In this document: one piece after another, positions 12,690 to 22,812 of the stretch | Position numbering within the stretch: position 1 is the stretch's first letter | Layout: the number at the start of each line of letters is the position of its first letter | Translations under genes and position numbers: made by a program | The notes under the pieces: generated by a model | The model's database searches: none | Told to the model about the DNA's origin: nothing | The model's input: the letters and a program-made list of their open reading frames with translations, nothing else | DNA from: Sipunculus nudus | Lineage: Eukaryota > Annelida > Sipuncula > Golfingiida > Sipunculidae | Assembly: GCA_026874595.1 (NCBI GenBank) | Contig: CM049306.1 | Span: 96,091,642-96,155,641, forward strand | Length of the DNA: 64,000 nt | Direction: 5' to 3'

Positions 12690-13335
12690 TCTTCCTGTAG
12701 AGTGGAAATGTCTGATACACATCACTTCCTGCAGATTGAAAACGTCTGATACACATCTCTTCCTGCAGAGTGAAAATGTCTGATACACATCTAGTCCTGC
12801 AGAGTGAAAATGTCTGATACACATCTCTTCCTGCAGAGTGAAAATGTCTGATACACATCTCTTCCTGCAGAGTGAAAATGTCTGATACACATCTCTTCCT
12901 GCAGAGTGAAAATGTCTGATACACATCTCTTCCTGCAGATGAAAATGTCTGATACACATCTCTTCCTGCAGAGTGAAAATGTCTTATACACATCTCTTCC
13001 TGCAGATGAATGTCTGATACAAATCTCTTCCTGCAGAGTGAAAATGTCTGATACACATCTCTTCCTGCAGAGTGAAAATGTCTGATACACATCTCTTCCT
13101 GCAGAGTGAAAATGTCTGATACACATCTCTTCCTGCAGAGTGAAAATGTCTGATACACATCTCTTCCTGCAGAGTGAAAATGTCTGATACACATCTCTTC
13201 CTGCAGAGTGAAAATGTCTGATACACATCTCTTCCTGCAGAGTGAAAATGTCTGATACACACCTCTTCCTGCAGAGTGAAAATGTCTTATACATATCTCT
13301 TCCTGCAGAGTCAAAAAGTTGTCTGATACACATCC
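12690..13335 (-). repeat. Minisatellite, 34-bp unit, about 19 copies, all minus-strand frames open
   Basis: The plus-strand unit is TCTGATACACATCTCTTCCT + GCAGAGTGAAAATG, nearly uniform in the centre. Every unit has a PstI site (CTGCAG). Because 34 is not a multiple of 3 and the unit has no minus-strand stop in any frame, all three minus frames stay open and give the same 34-residue periodic peptide (motifs such as RHFHSAGRDVYQTF) out of step. The longest open frames (about 250 residues) are therefore not evidence of a gene. On the minus strand (the gene-sense strand) each unit reads TTTTCACTCTGCAG|GAAGAG, resembling a 3' splice site. A few units have 2-4-bp deletions (near 12940 and 13005). 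Confidence 0.95.
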
Positions 13336-15059
13336 ACACATATTGAATGAAAATGTCTGAAATGCATGTCTTCCTCATTTGAACCACATCTGCACCAACA
13401 GACTCTGTCTGTAAAGTACACATGTCTAACTCGAGTGTGAATATTTTCGACCAATACCTCTGGTGTATAATATCTGAAACACATCTGTGTTTAGAATGAA
13501 ATACATGTGCCTGCAGTGCACTGAAAAAGGTGAAATACATTATTTTTATCTCATAGAGCCTTACAGTGCAGTCCTCATTGAAGGAGGTTAAGGCACTCTG
13601 ATGCTAGTACGCTGGTTGTAGACTCTTTGATGTCAGAGGGTGGAAATGACACTACCATAGAGAGGGAATGTCTGAAATACAGCTGTACTTGAAGAACAGG
13701 AAACATCACTGCCTTCACCATTGTTGCTTATACAAACATAAGAGAGCCATGTCATAAAGCTCAGCTGCAAGCTTTAAACCAGCTCTCTCTTAATCATGCA
13801 TGCAGCCCCTGGTCCAGCCCTGGTTAACACCTCCTGTTTCTTTATGACACAACAACAGCATCTGTGACCCGGCTCAAAGATAGTTACAGAGAGGACAAGA
13901 AAGGTGACGACATTAAGAGCTGCTCAGATCAACTCTTGTCTGCAGCCTTCAAGTTCAAGATGGTTGGATCAATACATTAGGTGTCAGGCAGGGCAGAAAG
14001 GTACAAGAAAATTCGCGACACGATACAACTAGGCTTGGCAGCTATCTTCAACCTGAATACTTAGTATAAATCATGACACCATTATCAGTGAAGACAATAG
14101 GTGATGACCAGAGTACTGCCAAGCCGAGACCTTCTGTTCCGTCCACTTTGGACAAAATGGAGTGATGGATCATGGGATACCAGAGTTGATTGCTCAAAGC
14201 ACCACCTGTGTGATGACTGACAATAGTGTCTGTGTCACAGACGTGTACCATCAACAATAAGAATCACAGTCTTCACACACCATTAGAAAAGTTTGCATTT
14301 CCTGTCCATCAGTCTTGTAACCTAATAAATCTTCAACTGTGAAAAAATTATAAAAAAAAGATATGGAAAAGAAAATTGAATACTTTCTTTTAAAGCTGAA
14401 CCAACTAACTTCAGTATTGTTACATTTTTCTGTCCATTGTATCAAATCTACATCAATTTTTCCCGAATTATTACATACCCTGGTTGACGTAATATAAATC
14501 CTATTTATTTCATATTGAAGTGGGTTTTTTTTTCTTATTTTTCTTAGCTTCCTATTTCACTTCAACAAGAAGCAATAATCCCTTCTTTTATACCATTTTT
14601 TTAAATAAATTATTTTACTCAAAAAAAAAAATTTATCTTCATAAGTCCCTAATTGCTCCATAAGACTATGATTAGCTGTGATTTCTAAAAATATTAACAA
14701 TGGTTTATACACTAAACAATATCAAAGTATCTCCTAAATGATAAACACAAGTTTGTTTGTGTTGCCTGTCATCTAACCCTACAAATAACAGCAGTTAATT
14801 CCCAGGACACAAATGATTACTGCAGGGATTTATAGAGGTGACAATATTCCCCTCAACTTTGATTAAATGTGCTTTTCACTTTTATTATCACCAAAATTAC
14901 GAAAATACTTCTGCCTAAACATTAGAGTAGTTTTTTCAAACATGTTGTGCATTTTGTTGCATTGCACATATTGTGCATGAAGCAGATATTATGTGCAAAC
15001 AGTTACCTTTATAACATAGTCCAATCTGTTTAATTTATTTACCATATGAAGTTTACACT
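13336..15059. other. Decayed right flank of the 34-bp array, then intronic sequence
   Basis: The stretch 13336-13690 still shows diverged units (TATCTGAAACACATCTGTG and GGGAATGTCTGAAATACAGC). The stretch 13700-14330 is more complex and less AT-rich; the minus-strand open frame 14048-14257 is in it but matches nothing I know and has no clear exon structure. The rest, to 15059, is AT-rich. Confidence 0.45.
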
Positions 15060-15650
15060 GTTCACTATGTATATTGGATGAAGTCTTCTGTGTCCACTTC
15101 ATTACTGAGAGAAGCCCTCCAGGTTCATTTTCTATATTGGAAGAAATTCTCTGTGTCTATTTTCTATATTGAAAGAAGCCCACTTTGTTCACATTTTTTC
15201 TTTACCATAGAAAGTCTGCTATGTTCAGTTTCTATAATATAAATGGTCCACTTTTTTCACTTATAAACTGGAAGAAGCCTATTCTGTTCAATTTCTACAC
15301 TGGAAGAAGTCCATCATCCACCATGTTCGTTCCTTTTTTTTGGAAAAAGTCCAATTTGTTCACCTTCTGAACTAGAAGAGGGTACTGACACTCTTTCTGC
15401 TCTGAGAGAAGTCTGTATGTTTCACTTTCTACACAGTGGCAAAATCTTTTTTTTCTGGAAAAAAAATCCCATTTATGTACTGGTAGAAGTCCACTAGAAA
15501 TACACCTTCAATAATGTTCTCTACTGGAAAAAGTCCACTCCACTTTTTCCTGGGTTTTACCAATTGTTCAATTGCTATACCAGACGAATTCCACTCTCCA
15601 TGTGGGTGACAACTGTCCACTCATAATTTTACAAACTTTTACCAGTGACA
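15060..15650. repeat. Degenerate minisatellite, roughly 30-36 bp units
   Basis: Repeated theme TTCAYTTTCTAYAYTGGAAG + AAGTCCAC or AAGCCCACT, with strong divergence and variable spacing between copies. It looks like an old array no longer being homogenised, next to the very uniform 19-bp array. Confidence 0.75.
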
Positions 15651-15702
15651 AGAAGTCAAATCACCTTTAGGAGACGAGGTGGTGATGAGTGACTATTTAA
15701 GG

Positions 15703-18680
15703 TCCTCAGTATCTAACCTAGGTCTCATTATCTTACCTAGACCTCAGTATCTTACCTAGACCTCAGTATCTTACTTAGACCTCAGTATCTTACCTAGACC
15801 TCAGTATCTTACCTTGACCTCAGTATCTTGCCTAGATCTCAGTCTCTTACCTAGATCTTAGTATCTTACCAAGATCTCAGTATCTTACCAAGATCTCAGT
15901 ATCTTACCTAGACCTCAGTATCTTACTTAGACCTCAGTATCTTACTTAGACCTCAGTATCTTACCTAGACCTCAGTATCTTACCTTGACCTCAGTATCTT
16001 GCCTAGATCTCAGTCTCTTACCTAAATCTTAGTATCTTACCAAGATCTCAGTATCTTACCTAGATCTCAGTATCTTACCTAGACCTCAGAATCTTACCTA
16101 GACCTCAGTATCTTACCTTGACCTCAGTATCTTGCCTAGATCTCAGTCTCTTACCTAGATCTTAGTATCTTACCAAGATCTCAGTATCTTACCTAGATCT
16201 CAGTATCTTACCTAGACCTCAGAATCTTACCTAGATCTCAGTATCTTACCTAGATCTCAGTATCTTACCTAGATCTCAGTATCTTGCCTAGATCTCAGCA
16301 TCTTACCTAGACCTCAGTATCTTACCTAGATCTCAGTATCTTACCTAGACCTCAGTATCTTACTTAGACCTCAGTATCTTACCTAGATCTCAGTATCTTA
16401 CCTTGACCTCAGTATCTTACCTAGACCTCAGTATCTTACCTAGACCTCAGTATCTTGCCTAGAGCTCAGTATCTTACCTAGATCTCAGTATCTTACTTAG
16501 ATCTCAGTATCTTACATAGACCTCAGTATTTTACCTAGATCTCAGTATCTTACCTAGATCTCAGTATCTTACCTAGATCTCAGTATCTTGTCTAGATCTC
16601 AGCATCTTACCTAGACCTCAGTATCTTACCTAGATCTCAGTATCTTGCCTAGAGCTCAGTATCTTACCTAGACCTCAGTATCTTACCTAGACCTCAGTAT
16701 CTTACTTAGACCTCAGTATCTTACCTAGATCTCAGTATCTTACCTTGACCTCAGTATCTTACCTAGACCTCAGTATCTTACCTAGACCTCAGTATCTTGC
16801 CTAGAGCTCAGTATCTTACCTAGATCTCAGTATCTTACCTAGATCTCAGTATCTTACCTAGATCTCAGTATCTTGCCTAGATCTCAGCATCTTACCTAGA
16901 CCTCAGTATCTTACCTAGATCTCAGTATCTTACCTAGACCTCAGTATCTTACTCAGACCTCAGTATCTTACCTAGATCTCAGTATCTTACCTTGACCTCA
17001 GTATCTTACCTAGACCTCAGTATCTTACCTAGACCTAAGTATCTTGCCTAGAGCTCAGTATCTTACCTAGATCTCAGTATCTTACCTAGATCTCAGTATC
17101 TTACATAGACCTCAGTATCTTACCTAGATCTCAGTATCTTACCTAGACCTCAGTATCTTACTTAGACCTCAGTATCTTACCTAGATCTCAGTCTCTTACC
17201 TAGATCTCAGTATCTTACCTAGATCTCAGCATCTTACCCAGACCTCAGTATCTTACTTAGACCTCAGTATCTTACCTAGACCTCAGTATCTTGCCTAGAG
17301 CTCAGTATCTTACCTAGATCTCAGTATCTTGCCTAGTTCTCAGTATCTTACCTATACCTCAGAATCTTACCTAGATCTCAGTATCTTACCTTGACCTCAG
17401 TATCTTACATAGACCTCAGTATCTTACCCAGACCTCAGTATCTTACCTAGATCTCAGTATCTTACCTAGAACTCAGCATCTTACCCAGACCTCAGTATCT
17501 TACCTAGATCTCAGTATCTTACCTTGACCTCAGTATCTTACCTAGACCTCAGTATCTTACCTAGACCTCAGTATCTTGACTAGATCTCAGTATCTTACCT
17601 AGATCTCAGTATCTTACCTAGACCTCAGAATCTTACCTAGATCTCAGTATCTTACCTAGATCTCAGTCTCTTACCTAGATCTCAGTATCTTACCTAGATC
17701 TCAGCATCTTACCCAGACCTCAGTATCTTACCTAGATCTAAGTATCTTACCTATACCTCAGTATCTTACTTAGACCTCAGTATCTTACCTAGACCTCAGT
17801 ATCTTACCAAGATCTCAGTATCTTACCTAGATCTCAGTATCTTACCTAGATCTCAGTATCTTACCTAGATCTCAGTATCTTACCTAGACCTCAGTATCTT
17901 GCCTAGATCTCAGTCTCTTACCTAGACCTCAGTATCTTACTTAGACCTCAGTATCTTACCTAGACCTCAGTATCTTACCTTGACCTCAGTATCTTGCCTA
18001 GATCTCAGTCTCTTACCTTGATCTTAGTATCTTACCAAGATCTCAGTATCTTACCTAGATCTCAGTATCTTACCTAGACCTCAGTATCTTACCTTGACCT
18101 CAGTATCTTGCCTAGATCTCAGTCTCTTACCTAGATCTTAGTATCTTACCAAGATCTCAGTATCTTACCTAGATCTCAGTATCTTACCTAGACCTCAGAA
18201 TCTTACCTAGATCTCAGTATCTTACCTAGATCTCAGTCTCTTACCTAGATCTCAGTATCTTACCTAGATCTCAGCATCTTACCCAGACCTCAGTATTTTA
18301 CCTAGATCTCAGTATCTTACCTAGATCTCAGTATCTTACTTAGACCTCAGTATCTTACTTAGACCTCAGTATCTTACCCAGATCTTGGTATCTTACCTAG
18401 ATCTCAGTCTCTTACCTAGATCTCAGTATCTTACCTAGATCTCAGCATCTTACCCAGACCTCAGAATCTTACCAAGATCTCAGTATCTTACCTAGACCTC
18501 AGTATCTTACCTAGACCTCAGAATCTTACCTAGATCTCAGTATCTTACCTAGAACTCAGTATCTTACCTGGACCTCAGTATCTTACCTAGACCTCTGTAT
18601 CTTACCAAGAACTCAGTATCTGACCTAGATCTCAGTATCTTACCTAGATCTCAGTATCTTACCTACTGAGATCTAAATGC
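15703..18680. repeat. Minisatellite, 19-bp unit, about 156 copies, donor-like on the minus strand
   Basis: The plus-strand unit is CTCAGTATCTTACCTAGAC, with common variants at AGAC/AGAT, TTACC/TTACT/TTGCC and TATC/TCTC. Read on the gene-sense minus strand, a unit is CTAG|GTAAGATACTGAG, close to the 5' splice-site consensus CAG|GTAAGT. Blocks of variant units recur in the same order (for example the run with TTGCCTAGAGCTCAG), showing higher-order duplication. It is non-coding, with stops in most frames. It lies about 1.2 kb downstream of the alpha-2/delta exon donor. Confidence 0.97.
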
Positions 18681-18883
18681 CAGCTGAGTCAAGTTATAAA
18701 CCCTCTAAGGAGTCACCTTAGCTCAGAAGGAATTGTCCAAACGATTGTTGACAAAATTTACCAAACCTTTCAAGCTCTTTCCTGTATATAAACATTTTCA
18801 AAATATGCAGAAATCCATTATATATATAAGGAACTTTTTTAATTCATGGTAAACATCAATAACTAACACAGCAGATTATACAC

Positions 18884-19940
18884 ATGTATACTTACATTCA
18901 TCAAATACATTGGTCAGTACATGCACTGTACTTGTACTCATATTTATCATATACATTGGCTGGTACATGCATCATACCTGTACTAACTTTCATCAAATAC
19001 ATTTGTTGGTACATGCTTTGTACTTGTACTTACATTCATCAAATACATTGGTTGGTACATGCATCATACTTGTACTTACATTCAACAAATACATTGGTTG
19101 GTACATGCACTGTACTTGTACTAATATTTATCATATACATTGGCTGGAACATGCATCATACCTGTACTAACTTTCATCAAATACATTTGTTGGTACATGC
19201 TTTGTACTTGTACTTACATTCATCAAATACATTGGTTGGTACATGCATCATACGTGTACTAACATTCATCAGATACACTGGTTGGTACATGCATTGTACT
19301 TGTACTTACATTCATCAAACACATTGGTTGGTACATGCATTGTACTTGTACTTACATTCATCATATACATTGGTTGGTACATGCATTGTACTTGTACTTA
19401 CATTCATCAAAATACATTGGTTGGTACATGCATTGTACTTGTACTTACATTCATCATATACATTGGTTGGTACATGCATTGTACTTGTACTTACATTCAT
19501 CAAATACATTGGATGGTACATGCATTGTACTTGTACTAACATTCATCAAATACATTGGTTAGTACATGCATTGTACTTGTACTTACATTCATCAAATACA
19601 TTAGTTGGTCCATGCATTGTACTTGTACTTACATTCATCAAATACATTGGTTAGTACATGCATTGTACTGGTACTTACATTCATCAAATACATTGGTTGG
19701 TACATGCATTGTACTTGTATTACATTCATCAAATACATTGTTTGGTACATGCATTGTACTTGTACTTACATTCATCAAATACATTGGTTGGTACGTGCAT
19801 TGTACTTGTACTTACATTCATCATATACATTGGTTGGTTCATGCATTTTTTTTGTACTTACATTCATCAAATACATTGGTTGGTACATGCATTGTACTTG
19901 TACTTACATTCATCATATACATTGGTTGGTACATGCACCG
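18884..19940 (-). repeat. Minisatellite, 46-bp unit, 23 copies, derived from an exon-intron junction
   Basis: On the minus strand one unit is GCATGTACCAACCAATGTA + TATGATGAAT + |GTAAGTACAAGTACAAT. The part before the bar equals the last 29-30 nt of the alpha-2/delta exon (coding HVPTNVYDE). The part from the bar is its splice donor and the first 16-17 intronic bases. The copy at 19895-19938 is the exon end itself; 22 more follow into the intron, of 45-47 bp each. Most keep GTAAGTA, a few have GTTAGTA, and about three have lost the GT or are shortened (starting near 18930, 19113 and 19712). A four-unit block is duplicated about 184 bp apart (18930 and 19113). Open frames across it on both strands are repeat artefacts. 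Confidence 0.97.
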
Positions 19941-20031
19941 TGCTTTTCTTCAGGTTGACTGGAATATTGTTGAAGTGTTCATTTTCAACCAACTCAAATA
20001 ATGTGGTGTTCAATTTCTTGGCTTTGGGATA
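19908..20031 (-). CDS. CACNA2D3: alpha-2/delta exon, 41 codons plus one base; its 3' end seeds a minisatellite
   Basis: A 124-nt exon entered in phase 0 and left in phase 1. The acceptor is gtgatttcag|TAT and the donor is GAAT|gtaagta. Peptide: YPKAKKLNTTLFELVE, then NEHFNNIPVNLKKS, then TVHVPTNVYDE. HFNNIPVN and VHVPTNVY match alpha-2/delta-3 (HFNNLPVN, VQVPTNMY) and alpha-2/delta-1 (VHIPTDIY). The stretch between the exon start and HFNN is about 12 residues shorter than in vertebrate alpha-2/delta-3. NTT is a possible glycosylation sequon. The last 29-30 nt and the first 16-17 intronic nt are amplified about 23-fold in the adjoining array, so 19908 is the first, and presumably true, donor of many. 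The terminal T joins CT of the next exon to make Ser. Confidence 0.9.
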
Positions 20032-20884
20032 CTGAAATCACAAAGTAATCCATAAATAAAATATCATATATACCAAGAAAGGCTGTGTTATCATGAATAA
20101 AAAAATACTAATAATTAAAGACTAATTCATAACTGATATACTGGTGATACAAAATTACATGGAAAAGGTTATATCTGACTTGGACCTTATAATGAATGAA
20201 CATGTAATGGTACATAATAGTAAACATAATAAGAAGGGAAGATGAAAGGAATACATCTTGATTAAATTAAATTAAAATTAGTGCTTGAGGAAGACAGTTG
20301 GTTTATATATAAGTAGGTTGTACTGCTGTGGCAGGAAGCTTGCAAAACCTTCATGAGGAACTGCCTACACATTAGCTTTTTTTCAAAACTGGATGGCTTG
20401 TAATGTCTCCTGTCAAAACAGATCTCACACCTGTCAATCTATGTGTGTGGATTTATAAACTAATTGACTCATTATCAAACAAAAAATATTCAATAATGTT
20501 ACATGTGGTTGTAAAAATAAGTATTTAAAATTTACATTCATTGGATTTAATTCCACACAGGCTAGAATATTTTATAGCATGAATATTGAGTGATTCAGGT
20601 ATGAAATTTTATTATTTTTTTCTTCAATTACTTATTTTTCTCAAGTACTAAATAAACAAAATTAGCTGGTGTAAAAACTGGAAAGACTATAATGGCAGAG
20701 AAATCAACTTTCAGAAATTAATTAAATGATGGTCCTGAAAGTTATTGAATTATGGATAAGATTTTTCTCAGATTTCTGATGAAAGGGACCAATCAAACCA
20801 GAGGTGTTAATATTAAAAGATCCATATGAATTAAAGTTGCACAGTTCCTTAAGTGATATTTGAAATATACAAATTTTACTGGCC
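20032..20884. other. Start of the 10.7-kb intron, AT-rich, no feature recognised
   Basis: AT-rich sequence directly upstream (in gene sense) of the exon acceptor. It includes the polypyrimidine tract and acceptor at 20032-20045. Confidence 0.5.
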
Positions 20885-21555
20885 TCTGTGACTGTAGATT
20901 ATAAAGATAACTGTAGGTTATATAAGTTAGGGTAGGTTATTAACCTAACTGTGGGTAACAGTAGATTATACAGGCAGCTATAGGTTATATAGGTAACAGT
21001 AGGTCATACAGGTTAAAACAAGATACCTTATAGCAGTAAGTTATACAGTTAATTGTAGGTTTTATAGTTATCTGTAGGTTATATGAAGGTTAATATAGCT
21101 CATTTTATACAAATGGCTGTAGGTTCTTTAGGAAGCTATAGGTTTTACAGTTAATTGTAATTTATACATGTAACTGTAGGTTCTATATTTAACTATAGGT
21201 GATATAGGTAGCTGTAGGTTATTAAGGTAACTGTAGATAATATAGGTAACTGTAGGTTATATAGGTAACTGTAGATTATAGTGGTAACTGTAGATTATAT
21301 AAGTAACTGTAGGTTATATAGGTTATTGTAGATTATATAGGTAACTGTAGATTATATAGGTAACTGTAGATTATATAGGTAACTGTAGGTGATATGAGTA
21401 GCTGTAGATTTTAAAGATAATAGTAGGTTATAGGTGACTAGGTTATATAGGTAACTGTAGATTATATAGTTAACTGTAGGTTATATATGTAACTTTAGGT
21501 TATTTGGTTAGCTGTAAGTTATATAGATAAATGTAGGTTATACATGTAATCTCCA
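20885..21555. repeat. Minisatellite, about 19-20 bp unit
   Basis: Units of the form TATATAGGTAACTGTAGAT, most uniform at 21180-21490 and diverged to the left, where spacing varies. About 33 copies. No coding potential. Confidence 0.9.
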
Positions 21556-22812
21556 ACTGGAAAGACCCCAACATGACAGGATTGGGCAGGTTAGAACAGA
21601 ATCCTCTGCCATGGTTCCAGCAAACTGACCAAGTGTTCAGAATAAACAAATCTTGTTTCACTGTGAACACAAACTTTAAAATGATGGATCCACAGTCAGG
21701 CTGATCCAGGCACCAAGTCCCAAGGGACCACACACAAACAATTAAAGGTACACAATCCTATTTTTGTTGCAGAAAAACCTGTATCCTTACAGTCATATAG
21801 CTGCAATATGTACTGTACTGTTACATGTATATGTATTTTATCAGACCTAATGTGAGGAGACTCACTCTCAAATAAAACTGTATGACCACCCATCCCAAAA
21901 CTGTGCAGTTTAATGTGTAAATGTTACATTGTTTGATGTTATTGTGATGAATGATCAGACACTCTCTTTTTCATATTTAACATCGAATGTGACAGAAATG
22001 ATGTTAGTACACAAACGTGTATTCAGAGAAAGCGGTGCATGACCAGGCAAGTGCTCTGCAAATCAATACTGTCAGTGTCGGAGCACTTGCTGGGTATCAG
22101 TTTTACAGAATGATCCCCGGACTAACAGCCACAGCCTGCCTATTTGTTACGGCTATGTTCTCTTGGGAGTGTTGTGCGTGTTATCTGCATGGTACTCATA
22201 ATTCAATTTATCTTTCATTGCAACTCTTCCAAAATTCCAAAATGCAAACTGAATTGTCGATTAACTGAGCTTGGAGGGGAGCCCTCGTACACTCCCAAAG
22301 ATACAATGTCTACTTTGGGTTGAGCAAATGCTTCTGGATACATGATAACACAATAATAATTGAATTTTAAACACGTCAAGTGCAGCCAGCCAAACATACA
22401 AAGGTGTGTCTACAAACATGAACACAGGTTCCTGTGATTAAATTAGTACCTGATGACCCCACTATTTGAATGATTTTGGTTAAAGTGCGTGATGTGCTTT
22501 AAATGATGACAAACCAGATATTTGTAAGATTGTCAAGGATTCTCTTCCCATAATCCAATGCAGTCAGCCAACTTGTCAGGGTCTTTCCTGACAAATCTGA
22601 TAAACTTTAATTCTTATTGACAAATATAATGTCACTGCAAATCTTAGATCATGACCCCACCCTGAATAAGCTTTTTCTTAAATTTCCATCGATTCAAATA
22701 TGGCAAAAAAATTTTTGCTGGGTGTTGTCATCCATAAAATCTGTCCACACCTGTTCACAACCATGCTGAAACAACAGTGTGCCAGCCACCAAAACCTTGG
22801 GATACAAATCAT
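21556..22812. other. Intronic sequence, no gene recognised
   Basis: Mixed-complexity DNA. Open frames on either strand (for example 22017-22268) have no recognisable domain and no convincing splice context. Confidence 0.45.

Noticed and set aside
12586-13540. Minus-strand open frames of about 250 residues over the 34-bp array
   Set aside because: They arise because the 34-bp unit has no stop in any minus frame. The peptides are the same repeat read out of step, with no domain, signal or start context.
14048-14257. Minus-strand frame of 69 residues (contains GTEGLGLAVLWSS)
   Set aside because: Protein-like in part, but it is not alpha-2/delta and would have to be an extra exon in the intron. 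Splice signals are ambiguous.
15703-18680. CRISPR-like array
   Set aside because: Units are head-to-tail without unique spacers and the context is an animal intron, so this is a minisatellite.
18884-20035. Plus-strand frames up to 256 residues over the 46-bp array
   Set aside because: They are antisense to the real exon and purely repeat-derived.
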